Source: Cryptomeria japonica
Lineage: Eukaryota > Streptophyta > Pinopsida > Cupressales > Cupressaceae
Assembly (NCBI RefSeq): GCF_030272615.1
Contig: NC_081406.1
Span: 167,844,861-167,908,860 of the forward strand
Direction of reading: 5' to 3'
Length of the DNA: 64,000 nucleotides
The translations under genes and the position numbers were made by a program. Under the pieces are notes generated by a model. That model was not told the origin of the DNA. It saw nothing but the letters and a program-made list of their open reading frames with translations, and ran no database searches. The first letter of the stretch is position 1, and each line of letters starts with the position of its first letter. Shown piece by piece: positions 35,208 to 44,803 of the stretch.

Positions 35208-35965
35208 ATAAGTGCTTCAAGCTCTTCCAATTCTCTTTCCTATTCTTCCATCTCTCTCATTTCCTTTTCATATCTAGAAACCCTGGTTGAACTCTCTCCC
35301 AAATCATACTTTTTCTTCCCGAATATAGTAGGTTTAAATGCAGTCTCAGTTTTGGCATGTGATTCTTCAAGTTCACTTAATTCAAAAGCAGCAAGCTTAC
35401 CAACCAACATGTCTCTTGTCACAGTTGTCATAGTCTAGATCTCATCAATAGCAGCAACTTTGTGTTTGTAAGAAGGAGGCAAAGATCTCAACACTTTAGC
35501 TACAATCTCATCTTCTTCAATGATTCCACCAACACATCTGATGTTCAGTACAAGATCATTCACTTTAGCCATAAGGGATAAAATATTCTCATCTTCTCCC
35601 ATTCTTAGCAACTCATACTTTCCTTTCAAGCTCTACAATTTAGCAACTTTCACATGTTTGTCTCCTTCATACAAGGTTTCTAACTTCTCCCAAATCTCAT
35701 GAGTAGTCAGTGATCCCATCACATTAGTCATCTCTAAATCAGTTAGGGCATTCAACAATGCTTCTTTGGCTCTTATGTTATGTCCAGCATCCTTGATCTT
35801 ATTTGCAGTAACAGGACCATTCTGAGGAACATTGTAGACATTCTTTGTGATCTTCCAATAATCTTCTCCAAGACATTTCAAGTGATACTCCATTTGGTTC
35901 TTCTATATGGTGTAATTAATTCCATCAAATCTCAGACTCTCCTTCTTGAAAACAACAGTTGCCAT
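35208..35965 (-). pseudogene. Copia gag
   Basis: Minus-strand frame from ATG 35,965 (MATVVFKKESLRFDGINYTI) through the copia gag core (EALLNALTDLEMTNVM, HEIWEKLETLYEGD, YELLRMGEDENI, LRSLPPSYKHKVAAI). Stops are all TAG, at places where the family has Trp or Gln (YTI*KNQME, AKL*SLKGKYE, DEI*TMT, MEE*E). The frame is cut at 35,208 by the S element and continues at 29,123 with ARRLP and the zinc knuckle. Confidence 0.88.
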
Positions 35966-36007
35966 CTCGGATCTCCTCAACTGATCAAGCTTCTTCATAA
36001 GGATCTA

Positions 36008-36019
36008 GCTCTGATACCA
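36008..36019 (-). promoter_or_regulatory. Primer-binding site of the copia element
   Basis: TGGTATCAGAGC on the minus strand, an exact match to the plant tRNA-iMet-complementary site, one base after the 5' LTR end. Confidence 0.92.
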
Positions 36020-36020
36020 A

Positions 36021-38162
36021 TAGCTGGCAACAACAAAGCAAGAAAACTGAGAGGGGGGATGAATCAATTTTCACCAAAATTAAACAAATTAACCTCAACT
36101 TAACATCTGATCAAGAAAAAACAATAACAAAGATAAACACCACATCAACACCACACACAACACACATATTTTGACATGGAAAACCAGATCAAGGGAAAAA
36201 CCATGGTGGGAACCTACTCACAATATGATGATACTCTATAGTAGTATGTGAAATATTACAATGGGGAATGCACATGCATTCAGGCACATTGTCTAGAGCT
36301 CGTTGCTCAAAAACAACAAAGGGCTACAACCTTGGGAAGGCTCACTGCCTTACAAAGATTAGACACCAATTCAGACTACATGAACTAAAATAATAGCATC
36401 TTCAAATGCCTAATCACAGTTCTAGTTAAGCACATTGTCTTCTCTGCAACTCTCTTCTTCACTTCAACACTCTTCCAAAAGATCAATTTTATTATTCACA
36501 CAAAAAACTCTCAAAAAAACTAGACACACATCTTACATTATCATTACTCTTATTTATACAGATCATCAACCTTAATTTCAAGGTCGTCTTAACTCATAAA
36601 ACCTAATTACAAAGTTACATCACCCGATACATAAATCAATATTCAGAGCAATAAAATGTCGACAAGGACATAAAATGGACCTAAATTAAAACCTTGAACA
36701 CACAAAACCACTGAATATCTTGCCAATATCATCCACAACATGCAAGAATCATCAGGTCGGCTAGAAGGTCGTATAACATGAAGAATACCACCAGACCAAT
36801 AAAATCTTCAATAATGTGCACAACGATCAATGCAGACCAACAACATGGATAGAACACAATCAAAAAATATCAACAAGCAACGTGAATTCCACTACGACAA
36901 CTGCAACCACTCAGATTACTAGAATCATCATCATCTTCCTTTTAGAACTCAAGAACACCAACATAACAAATTGAAAGATATGCTTGTGAAGTTTCAAATC
37001 ATGAACCACTCGAACTGAAGACACACATGAACATCCCAAACACTCTCCAAAATCCACTCAACATAATGAATCAATTCCAAAGCAATACAAACTGAAAATC
37101 ACAACTTTGCAATACAGAACCAACAAAAAAACCAATCATCATATTGGACCTCATAACTGGATCAAATCACCTTCCAAAATACTGAAACTCATGCTGAATC
37201 AACTGAAGATACTAATCTTTGAATCCTTAAACTGGCATTAGCATATCTGCAATATACTTGTAGACACCTAAAATTGTCTTGTCTAATTAAAAAAATATTT
37301 TTATTTATTTAATTAATTTAGCCTAATTCTTCTATTAATTGAATAAATCCTTATTTATTTAATTAATTCATTTATCCTCTTCTAGCCTTATTTCTCATTT
37401 AAATAAATACCTTTATTTATTTAAATTCCCCTTTTCCTAAATTAAATAAATACCTTATTTATTTAATTGATCCCACTTCTTCTATTAATTAAATAAATCT
37501 TTATTTATTTAATTAATTCATTAGCCTTTTCTACCCATGACACATGTCATTCATCTCTTAATTCCTACACTACCTACCCTCTCATTATTTTCTTATTTCC
37601 TCTACCTACCCTCTAATCTTAGCTGGCCATTTATCTTTTACACCTCTCAATCTTATCCCTCCATTTCCTAAATTATCTTCTATATAAGGAGATGCTTCCT
37701 TCATTATCAACCCTAATCATTCTAATCAACTATTCAATCATTCTAATCTAGCATTCTAGCATTCGAACTTTCATATGCGATCAAGCCTACTTGCAACCAC
37801 ATTTCCGTTCTTTGTTGAGCTCTTGTGCACACATAAAAACTAAGAGCAAATATATCAAGCAAGATCAATGGAGATAGGAAGAATGAAGATCAAAACCCTA
37901 TTGAAAATGCGATGGTATAATCTTTGTGATTTTATTTGATTTGCATTGTCTTAGGTAATCTTCATATGTTATGGTGGATCTTTGTTGTTGTTAGGCTAGG
38001 GTTTTGTGGTTGAATTCATTTAGTCTTTCAATATTGTTGTTATCCACTTTCACCATAAACAATACCAACCAAACCGACTCTCTACAACACCAAAGCACAA
38101 GAACACATGAATATGTTGACATCAATGACAACAACACATTCCAAAAACTCTAATATCTAACA
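36021..38162 (-). repeat. Copia 5' LTR (interrupted)
   Basis: On the minus strand it starts TGTTAGATATTAGAG at the GTGTC duplication (38,163) and ends GTTGCCAGCTA at 36,021. A solo LTR with its duplication (37,259-38,066) splits it. Net length is about 1,334 bp. The two copia LTRs differ at many sites, so the insertion is old. Confidence 0.9.
37259..38061 (+). mobile_element. Solo LTR Z1 inside the copia 5' LTR
   Basis: Starts TGTAGACACCTAAAATTG and ends CACCATAAACA, 803 bp, flanked by ATACT (37,254-37,258) and ATACC (38,062-38,066). The uninterrupted copia 3' LTR reads ATATACCAACC here, confirming a 5-bp duplication with one C-to-T change. The first half is built of TTTATTTAATTAATT-type words and CCTCTTCTA-type spacers. 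The family relative at 59,060-60,192 is followed by a primer-site-like TTTTGGCACACTCGATGGG. Confidence 0.9.
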
Positions 38163-38260
38163 GTGTCATCATCCTTTCACTATAAAATGTTTGTATGAAT
38201 AGGAGGATCTTTATGAGAGGTACAAGTATGATTCATCAATATTTCATCTCTAGCGTAGCT
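38163..38260 (-). pseudogene. Unknown host ORF, segment upstream of the copia insertion
   Basis: Minus-strand reading RDEILMNHTCTSHKDPPIH then TNIL: another unit of the DEALMNH...PSPK...IHED motif seen at 19.4 and 15.5 kb, interrupted by stops. It shares the GTGTC target site with 19,542. Confidence 0.45.
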
Positions 38261-39689
38261 ACATGGATAAAAGGAAGAGCTAAGTTATCATCGTATGCAT
38301 AAAATGGAATGCTATGTTCATGCCTTGGATGAAAAATGAATTATAACTAGAATATGAAAATAATAACTCCATTCATCAAATGTACTATGATTAAACAAGA
38401 TAATAACATATTCCATATTGATGATGTAAAGAAATGTTCAACAAATGTATGTAATAAATTTAAAAAATGAATGCTTCTAAATTTAGAAATTTCATGTAAA
38501 AAAAGATCCAAAATTGAAAATCAGAAAGTATGCAAGTGTAAGATATGTTAGGTTCTTTAAAATATTAAAATGGTGGGAAATGAGATCCTAAACTAGAGAC
38601 ATAAACTAATATTGGGTAAAAGGACAATGTTGTGTCACACTTTTATAAAGGAAATGGCCCACACAACCAAAATTGTTTAACTTCGACCGCATAAAAATGA
38701 AATTTTTAAATTGAATTTCAAAATGATGTAAATTGATCAAATATAGAAATATTAATGAAATTTATGTTTGTTATTTTTTTTTAAAAATTGACCTTTTTTT
38801 ATTGCTGAAAAATCAGGGGTTCTAGTCGGTGTCACCAAACAAAATGAAAATGAACTTATTTTTGTTGATTTTAATTTTACAAATAGTGGACATATATATG
38901 TAGTGTTAAAATAAAATAAAATAAAATTTTGATGTATATTTTTCTTGTAATAATATTTTTAAGTCCAACATAGCTGAATTTGGTAGTTTTCATTCGATGT
39001 CACCTTTTGTCTACTAAATTTATGATTATCAAAAAAAAATTATACCCTTTTGGAGAATAATCTCTCAACTAGTGAAAAATATATTTTTCAAATTTGTTTA
39101 ATATCATTTAATATTTTTTTTTAAGTTCTAATCAACTTCTTTTTTAACTTTAAAAACCCACTTGCAATATTTAATTAATAAAAAATATTAAAATTAATTA
39201 AAATACTAAAAAAATGATATGCCTAGATTCATGATTTTGAGCTCTACAAAAGGGTATTTTTTTATTTTTGTAAAAAAATATTTTGCCTGAAGAAAAATTG
39301 AGTAGAAGTGAAAAGTTTTAGAAATACAGACAAAATAGGTGATTTGGCTGCCGCATCACCTGCCAGATAGAGGAGTCTAGCCAAACTTAGTCCGACTAAA
39401 CTATTTTGAATTTTTTTGAAAAATATGAGTTTGCGTTCTCACAAAAAATGCCTAAATGGTGCCAAGAGTCTAGCCAAACTAAGTTTGGCCGAACTCTTGG
39501 CATCATTTAGGCGCCACGCTAGTGACATGGGGCAAGGTAGTAGTCTGGATGGACTACACCGAGTTAGCCCCAAGTGCGACACAACTTCATGTTTTTTCCA
39601 TATCCCAAATCAATATTAATTTTATTAGTGGAAATAGCCACCGAGATTTAACTTAATTTCTAAAGAGAGCCCGATATTGTGTATGATTA
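38261..39689. other. AT-rich repeat DNA with a strong hairpin
   Basis: No gene recognised. The more GC-rich end (39,340-39,600) contains a near-perfect inverted repeat at 39,450-39,512 and finishes with GTTAGCCCCAAGTGCGACA, which recurs in diverged form near 54,625. These look like two members of a repeat family. Confidence 0.45.
39450..39512. repeat. Hairpin-forming inverted repeat
   Basis: Arms of about 31 nt with almost no loop: GCCTAAATGGTGCCAAGAGT on the left pairs with ACTCTTGGCATCATTTAGGC on the right, with a few mismatches; an extra tandem piece (AGTCTAGCCAAACTTAG) precedes it at 39,376. Confidence 0.85.
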
Positions 39690-40751
39690 TTTCCTTTTCT
39701 ATGTTTGATATGGATATGCAATGACTAGTTAAAATGCTAGGAAATTGACAATAATTAGCCTACATGAATAGATATAGAGTTAAAAATCATCTCAAATGTA
39801 TAGATCTAGAAATGAAAGACAAAAAGGAAATTTTGTAACTCACCCTCTCCGAAAATTAGCCAAAAAACATCAAACTATGAAGCTAACTAGATTAGTCTTG
39901 AGTTTTTCACTTGTTTAAAATTTGGAACTATGTGTATTAGTTTGCTCTACACAAATTTGTAACTTTCTATTGTTGGATCTATAACCTACACATAGAGAGA
40001 GGAGAATTGTTGTGTTGCATAAGAGTTTTCCTAAGTCAAACCTTGGGTAAGAATTAATGTCCACTGCAACAAATGATGATTAGAAATAGCTTACCCTTGG
40101 TAGGGAAAAGGCTAAATCCAAAATGAAATGTTGAATTGACAAGATTATACCTTTGGATTGATAATGGTGGTGATGTAATATTCTCTAGATAAGTCCTCCC
40201 AATGTTGATGCAATAACATGATTATTCATTATAAAATTCATCGTGAAAACATATTTGAAGATAGCTTGTTGTAGCTTGATGCTCCCTGTAATTAGATATG
40301 CTCTTGAATGAAGGAACACTTGCTCTTGAAATAAAATTGGTAGATTTGTAAATGAATTAAAAATGATGCTTAGTTATATAGGGCTCTCAAGGTATTTTTA
40401 CATTTAGGTTAACTTCCAATGGTCATATTAAGATATCGAGATCAATTCACAAATGGTGGGAATGAACACTTCAACATGTTAAAATTTGGGCTCCTTTTGA
40501 AGGCACTATGGCACTAGGAACCCTAGTCCACTAGGACTATGGCACTAGGTGTCATAATCCATCCAAAAAAGGGAAAACTAAGGGTGGTTCAAGAGTGCAT
40601 AGGCCCATGACATTAGATCAGATCACCTCATGAGCATATGATGACAATTCGAATAAGGCCGAAATAAGCTGAAAATAACCTAGGAGGCACACTAAAGCAA
40701 GGGCCCAAAAAGGAATGTGAAATTGTAAGGGGTTACTATTTATGACACTAA
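39690..40751 (+). repeat. LTR-like repeat Y, copy 1
   Basis: Colinear with 55,990-57,141: shared GATCTAGAAATGA, CCTAAGTCAAACCTTGGGTA, GGAACTATG-like and ACTATGGCACTAGG blocks, and the same end TTTATGACACTA(C)A. It is a diverged relative of the X repeats (same CCTAAGTCAA block). Probably a solo LTR; its left end is not defined. Confidence 0.5.
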
Positions 40752-41442
40752 AAAGATGAATCTATTAATTAAGATAGATGCATTCAAGACAATGGGTGAT
40801 TCATATCTCTCAATTACACATAGGTATAGGGTGAACATGGACATTTTTTCAATATTTATAATAATCTTCATGGGAACAAGAAACCCGAAGTAGATGACTA
40901 AGACACTATCTAAGTCATTTATTAGGCCTTTGTGGTGCTAAAAATTCAATACTATTCTAGACGATGCTATTACTAGTATTTTTCATCTTGATGCCAGTCA
41001 TTGGTCAATATTTAATGATGCTTTGGTTTATTCAATAGATTCAATTTTTCATAATTGTCACTACTTTAAATGACAATCTTTACATTTAAATAAAACAAAG
41101 TCGAAAATACAATTCTCAAAATTCTCTATATGAGTTGTGTCATAAGAGTCAATTTTTTACCATGAGGGCAGATACCATAGATAGTGAAGAGGAGGAGACC
41201 TCTACACAACAAGGTTAAGATATGATTTGTAATATGAAACTAAGTTGTAAACACTAGCAATGTTAGTGTAAGTTGTTTGTAGTTAGAAGAATAGTAAGTG
41301 TAGTAGGAAAGCTCATGTGGCTTTTTGTAAATCTTACACCCTACGGGGGAATTTTGATTGCAATAAGACATTTAGTTGTAAATAAAAACTAAGTTAAAAC
41401 ATGTGGTGAAAAAGATAGTAACTAAAGGTATTCATTACATAC
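40752..41442. other. Presumed intron 3 / repeat DNA downstream of exon 3
   Basis: Between the third kinase exon and the Y repeat. It contains GAAGAGGAGGAGACC and CTTACACCCTACGGGGG, which look like retroelement sequence. No further LRR or kinase exon is visible on the minus strand. Confidence 0.4.
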
Positions 41443-41514
41443 ATTTCTTGGAGGTATGTGAGATTGGCTAGCTCCGCTGGAACAACCCCAGACAGGTTCT
41501 GACGCTTCAGAAAT
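41443..41514 (-). CDS. LRR receptor-like kinase (LRR-VIII type), exon 3
   Basis: Exactly 72 nt, bounded by TTACAG and GTATGTAATG on the minus strand. Encodes FLKRQNLSGVVPAELANLTY followed by LQE: one LRR unit of the form LKxQNLSGxxPxELAxLxYLQE typical of LRR-VIII receptor kinases, whose LRR exons are commonly 72 nt with the same phase. Exon 2 ends in phase 2 and this exon completes Ile, so the splice is in frame. Later LRR, malectin-like, transmembrane and kinase exons are not seen to the left, so the gene is either broken or has a very long intron leading out of the window. Confidence 0.85.
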
Positions 41515-41605
41515 CTGTAACCAAGCATCCAATTATTTCACTCTAATTTAGAAAAATAAATAAGTGCAAGGAGAACTTAAAAAAGAGAGAGGAAAATTTG
41601 CATAC

Positions 41606-41777
41606 ATATGGGTAACATGGTGAAATTTGGTGTCCTCTGAGGTATAATTACAGATGACCATATTTTTAGTATCCTTTTCCTGGTTGACGTTCCAGCTTCC
41701 TTTTCCACTGCAAGGATCCTCACTGAATTTCCACTTTCTATTTTGCAGTTTGTTTGCTATAATTCTCAATGCTTTAA
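41606..41777 (-). CDS. LRR receptor-like kinase (LRR-VIII type), exon 2
   Basis: 172 nt between GAACAG and GTATGCAAAT on the minus strand. Joined to exon 1 it reads EVKALRIIANKLQNRKWKFS then EDPCSGKGSWNVNQEKDTKN, then MVICNYTSEDTKFHHVTH. This is the N-terminal LRR cap of LRR-VIII kinases (EVEALxxIAxxLGKxxWNFxxDPCSGxGNW), with the conserved W and DPC. It sits outside the cell just before the LRRs. Phase 1 in and phase 2 out agree with its neighbours. Confidence 0.88.
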
Positions 41778-42482
41778 CTGTTCAAACTCGGAAGAAAGAA
41801 ATATACGTTAAATTACAAACAGCTAAACTCACCAACAAAAGAGACTTCTTCAAGGAATTCTACCTAAAGTATGAAAGCTTAAAAATTATGAGTTTTTTTC
41901 ACAATTTTTCATAAACGATTGGATCATTAGAATCAGTGGATATATATATTTACTGCAGGAATCTAATAGTCTATTTATAAACTGTATAGATCTAGATATG
42001 ATCCCATAATTAGGAGATGAAACTTCTCCATCATGTCATGAGGAGATGGAACTTCCCCATCATGAGGAGATGGAACTGACTTCTATGATCCCATCATTAG
42101 GAGTCATGACTTCCCCCGATGCTTAACTCTCCTGCTGCTCAGATGCGTAACTCCACTTTAACTATTTAGTGGAAGGCAGCAGCTTCAAATACGGAAGAGT
42201 GGCGTCAGGAGGGGAAAGTGCGTTACAAACTTCCCCTCCTGCCCTACTTCCAATAACTTTTTAACGACATTAACTGCTGGTGTAACTCATCCTTCCAGCT
42301 GAATCTTATGTTTTACCATTGGAAGCTCCCGTCAATGAAATCAAACCTCAGATCCAAATTCAATAGATATTAACAAAAATAATACACTTGTTTTATTTTC
42401 GAAAGACTTTTACATTAAATTCTCAGACAGTAATTCTCAATGAAGGAAAACCAAATTGATAAGAATAAAGACAGTTAATTAC
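41778..42482 (-). other. Intron 1 of the LRR kinase (copy 1 to exon 2)
   Basis: Non-coding. Contains a local repeat of CATGAGGAGATGGAACTTCC-like words at 42,010-42,110 (three imperfect units with ATGATCCCAT and TTAGGAG) and a GC-richer segment at 42,130-42,320. Confidence 0.6.
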
Positions 42483-42606
42483 CTTCTTGTGGGTCTGTTA
42501 TTGTTGCTGCAGCAGCTCCTACTGGATGTGCAATATAGCAGCAGTACATAAGGCTTGTATATAAGAATAGTAAGAACATGAAAGGCAAAACAGAATTGAT
42601 GGCCAT
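42483..42606 (-). CDS. LRR receptor-like kinase exon 1, copy 1 (signal peptide)
   Basis: 124 nt from ATG 42,606 to a donor AAG|GTAATTAA. Encodes MAINSVLPFMFLLFLYTSLM, then YCCYIAHPVG and AAAATITDPQE: a short n-region, a long hydrophobic core and a small-residue cleavage region, i.e. a secretory signal peptide. An in-frame ATG 42 nt upstream (42,648) would add 14 residues; the shorter start gives the more typical signal peptide. Phase 1 matches exon 2. The promoter lies to the right on the plus-strand map and is part of the 2.19-kb tandem unit. Confidence 0.85.
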
Positions 42607-43092
42607 TGCAGAGACAGAAGAACAATGGAAGTGACTAAGTGAGCTCATTGTTTTCTATATTGAATTTTCCTTTGCTGTTTGGTAGAGGAGTATAGAAGCT
42701 GAAACGAATTTTATTTGTCTCCTTTGTAGACTGGATCAACTCTTCTTCGCATTCTTATCGATATTGATGTTTCAATTACTAGAAAGTGAAATTATTTTTG
42801 GTTCTATTCAGGGAAAATGAAATTTTAGTGAATCTTCTTTATTGGCTCAGTCAAGTGTTCACACTATTATATTTGAGAGAAGGTTTTTGATAAAATGGCA
42901 TGTAAAGCTGTGATTCTCTACCACACTAGTCTAAATCAATAGGATTGGGCTTGGGCATCTTTAGATATTGAAGTTTTATTTTTAATAAATGAATTCTTTT
43001 TGGTTTTATTTAGTGAAAATAAAATTTGAATGAATCTTTTTTACTGATTGAGTTTAGTATTAAGTTTTATTATTTTGAGCATTCTTATATTT

Positions 43093-43719
43093 CGATTATG
43101 GATCATAGAGTGTGATCAAAATTTGATAAATGTTCTGTACAAATGCTGTTGAGACGTCTCCTCCAGTAAGGCTCACTTTGAATAGACTCCTCTTCAATTA
43201 TTTTTGTTTGTCATGGGAAACACACAATGTGCTTGTTGCTGTTGGAATGTGATGGGAAAAATTAATGCAACATCGTTATATAATCTGGTTTTAATAATTA
43301 GGTTATAAATAATTTTATTTGTAATATCATAAAGAAAAATGAGTTTTAAAATGAGAAGTATTTTATTTTATTGATAAAAAAAGTAATTTTAATCATCTAT
43401 TAAAGTGCTTTTTAAGAATATTTTTATGTGAAGGTTAAAGAGTGCAAGATTTTGTTAGAAATGTTATTTCAAAATGAGTTTTTGGTAACTTATTATTTAT
43501 TTGTTATTTTGATATTTTGAGTTTTTTAAATTGCTAATGGATATTTAAGAATTATTCAAGTGATTGAAAATAAATGATTTTATAATTTCATATTTCATAT
43601 TGTAAACTCAATTTAAATATAATATATTTTTTACATTCATTTGTAACACTTACAAGTGTTATAATTGTGTTTATCATTTTCAATCAATGATTTAGATCAT
43701 ACTCTATGATCCATCATCG
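43093..43719. repeat. 25-bp inverted repeats bounding about 630 bp in each tandem unit
   Basis: CGATTATGGATCATAGAGTG (43,093 on) and the reverse complement of ACTCTATGATCCATCATCG (to 43,719) pair over 25 bp with two mismatches. The same pair recurs in units 2 and 3. A similar GATCACACTTCGTGATCCAT stands alone near 54,777. Could be an old TIR element; no target duplication is evident. Confidence 0.5.
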
Positions 43720-44679
43720 GGATAGTGAGCTAGAGAGGATAAAAAGAGTGAATAGCAAACCAAAACCAACTAAATAGTGAAGGGTTGGTGTGGGGTTAGG
43801 TGAGTGACATGAGAATCAAGAAATAATGTTCCTATTACATCACATATACATCTCGTGTATTACATTTATTCTATCTATTCTATCTTCCTTATTCCATCTT
43901 CTCGCACTCTTCCTTATACTCCTCATTCTATGTTATTTACATCTTTTTCTATAGAATTATCTAGTTGATGAAATGCAACGCACCTATTCTACTCTTTTTT
44001 TAGGTGATCCATTTTCAATATCAAGCTCCACAAGCCCTTTGTAGTAACGTGAGATACGGTTTTTAGTGACTGTGTTTATCCCACCTTTCTTGTCACCAAG
44101 GACTTAAGCCATTGAAATACCTATAATGACATATACAATATTCAAGACATAAGATCTCTAGAGAGTGGCTCCTTATTAGTGTGCTTGTGGTCACTACAAA
44201 ATGGGAGATTTGATTTATGATAATAATGGCTAGCTAGCTCATTCTCATTGTTTTAAAACAAGCATTGTGTGTTTCTTTTATTAAGGACAACACAACATGC
44301 GAGATTGTTTGTTGAGATTTGTTTGTTTGTTGTAGATGACAACCCTATTGAAATTGATGTACAAAGTCATAGTTATGTGACTTCTAATATCAATATTAAT
44401 ATACATAACATTTCTTCTAACAATGACTCTAAAGTCAACTCTCCTTTAAAAAAAATTCATTCTCAATTGATTTCTCTCTCTATTGAATAGTTTTATATGA
44501 TGTATACGCTATTGATCATTATGGTGATCAAATATTTGATGCATTTGCTACTTGATTTTTGTTGTTAGGGTTTTGTGGCGATTAGGGTTTTATTTTCGAA
44601 AGACTTTTACATTAAATTCTCAGACAGTAATTCTCAATGAAGGAAAACCAAATTGATAAGAATAAAGACAGTTAATTAC

Positions 44680-44803
44680 CTTCTTGTGGTTCTATTATTG
44701 TTGCTGCAGTAGCTCCTACTAGATGTGCAATATAGCAGCAGTACATAAGGCTTGTATATAAGAATAGTAAGAACATGAAAGGCAAAACAGAATTGATGGC
44801 CAT
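44680..44803 (-). CDS. LRR receptor-like kinase exon 1, copy 2
   Basis: Same length, start, hydrophobic core and donor as copy 1, in the second tandem unit. Four residue changes, all after the hydrophobic core (HPVG to HLVG, AAAA to ATAA, TD to IE). The donor AAG|GTAATTAA is intact, so a transcript starting here could splice to exon 2 at 41,777 by skipping copy 1. Confidence 0.75.

Larger units (their letters stand above)
19547..38162 (-). mobile_element. Complete Ty1/copia retrotransposon with nested insertions
   Basis: Bounded by an exact target duplication GTGTC (19,542-19,546 and 38,163-38,167). LTRs are 19,547-20,881 and 36,021-38,162; the latter contains a solo LTR and is about 1,334 bp without it, against 1,335 bp for the other. 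Minus-strand order is 5' LTR, tRNA-iMet primer site, gag, protease, integrase, RT, RNase H, purine tract, 3' LTR: the copia order. Removing N1, N2 and the S element with one copy of each duplication leaves about 8 kb, a normal copia size. The host sequence it split is the repeat-containing ORF. The polyprotein is dead (TAG stops, a frameshift, lost residues). Confidence 0.92.

Noticed and set aside
41443-42606. Annotating a complete receptor kinase gene
   Set aside because: Only exons 1-3 are visible. No further LRR, malectin-like, transmembrane or kinase exon was found in the window, so a full gene is not claimed.
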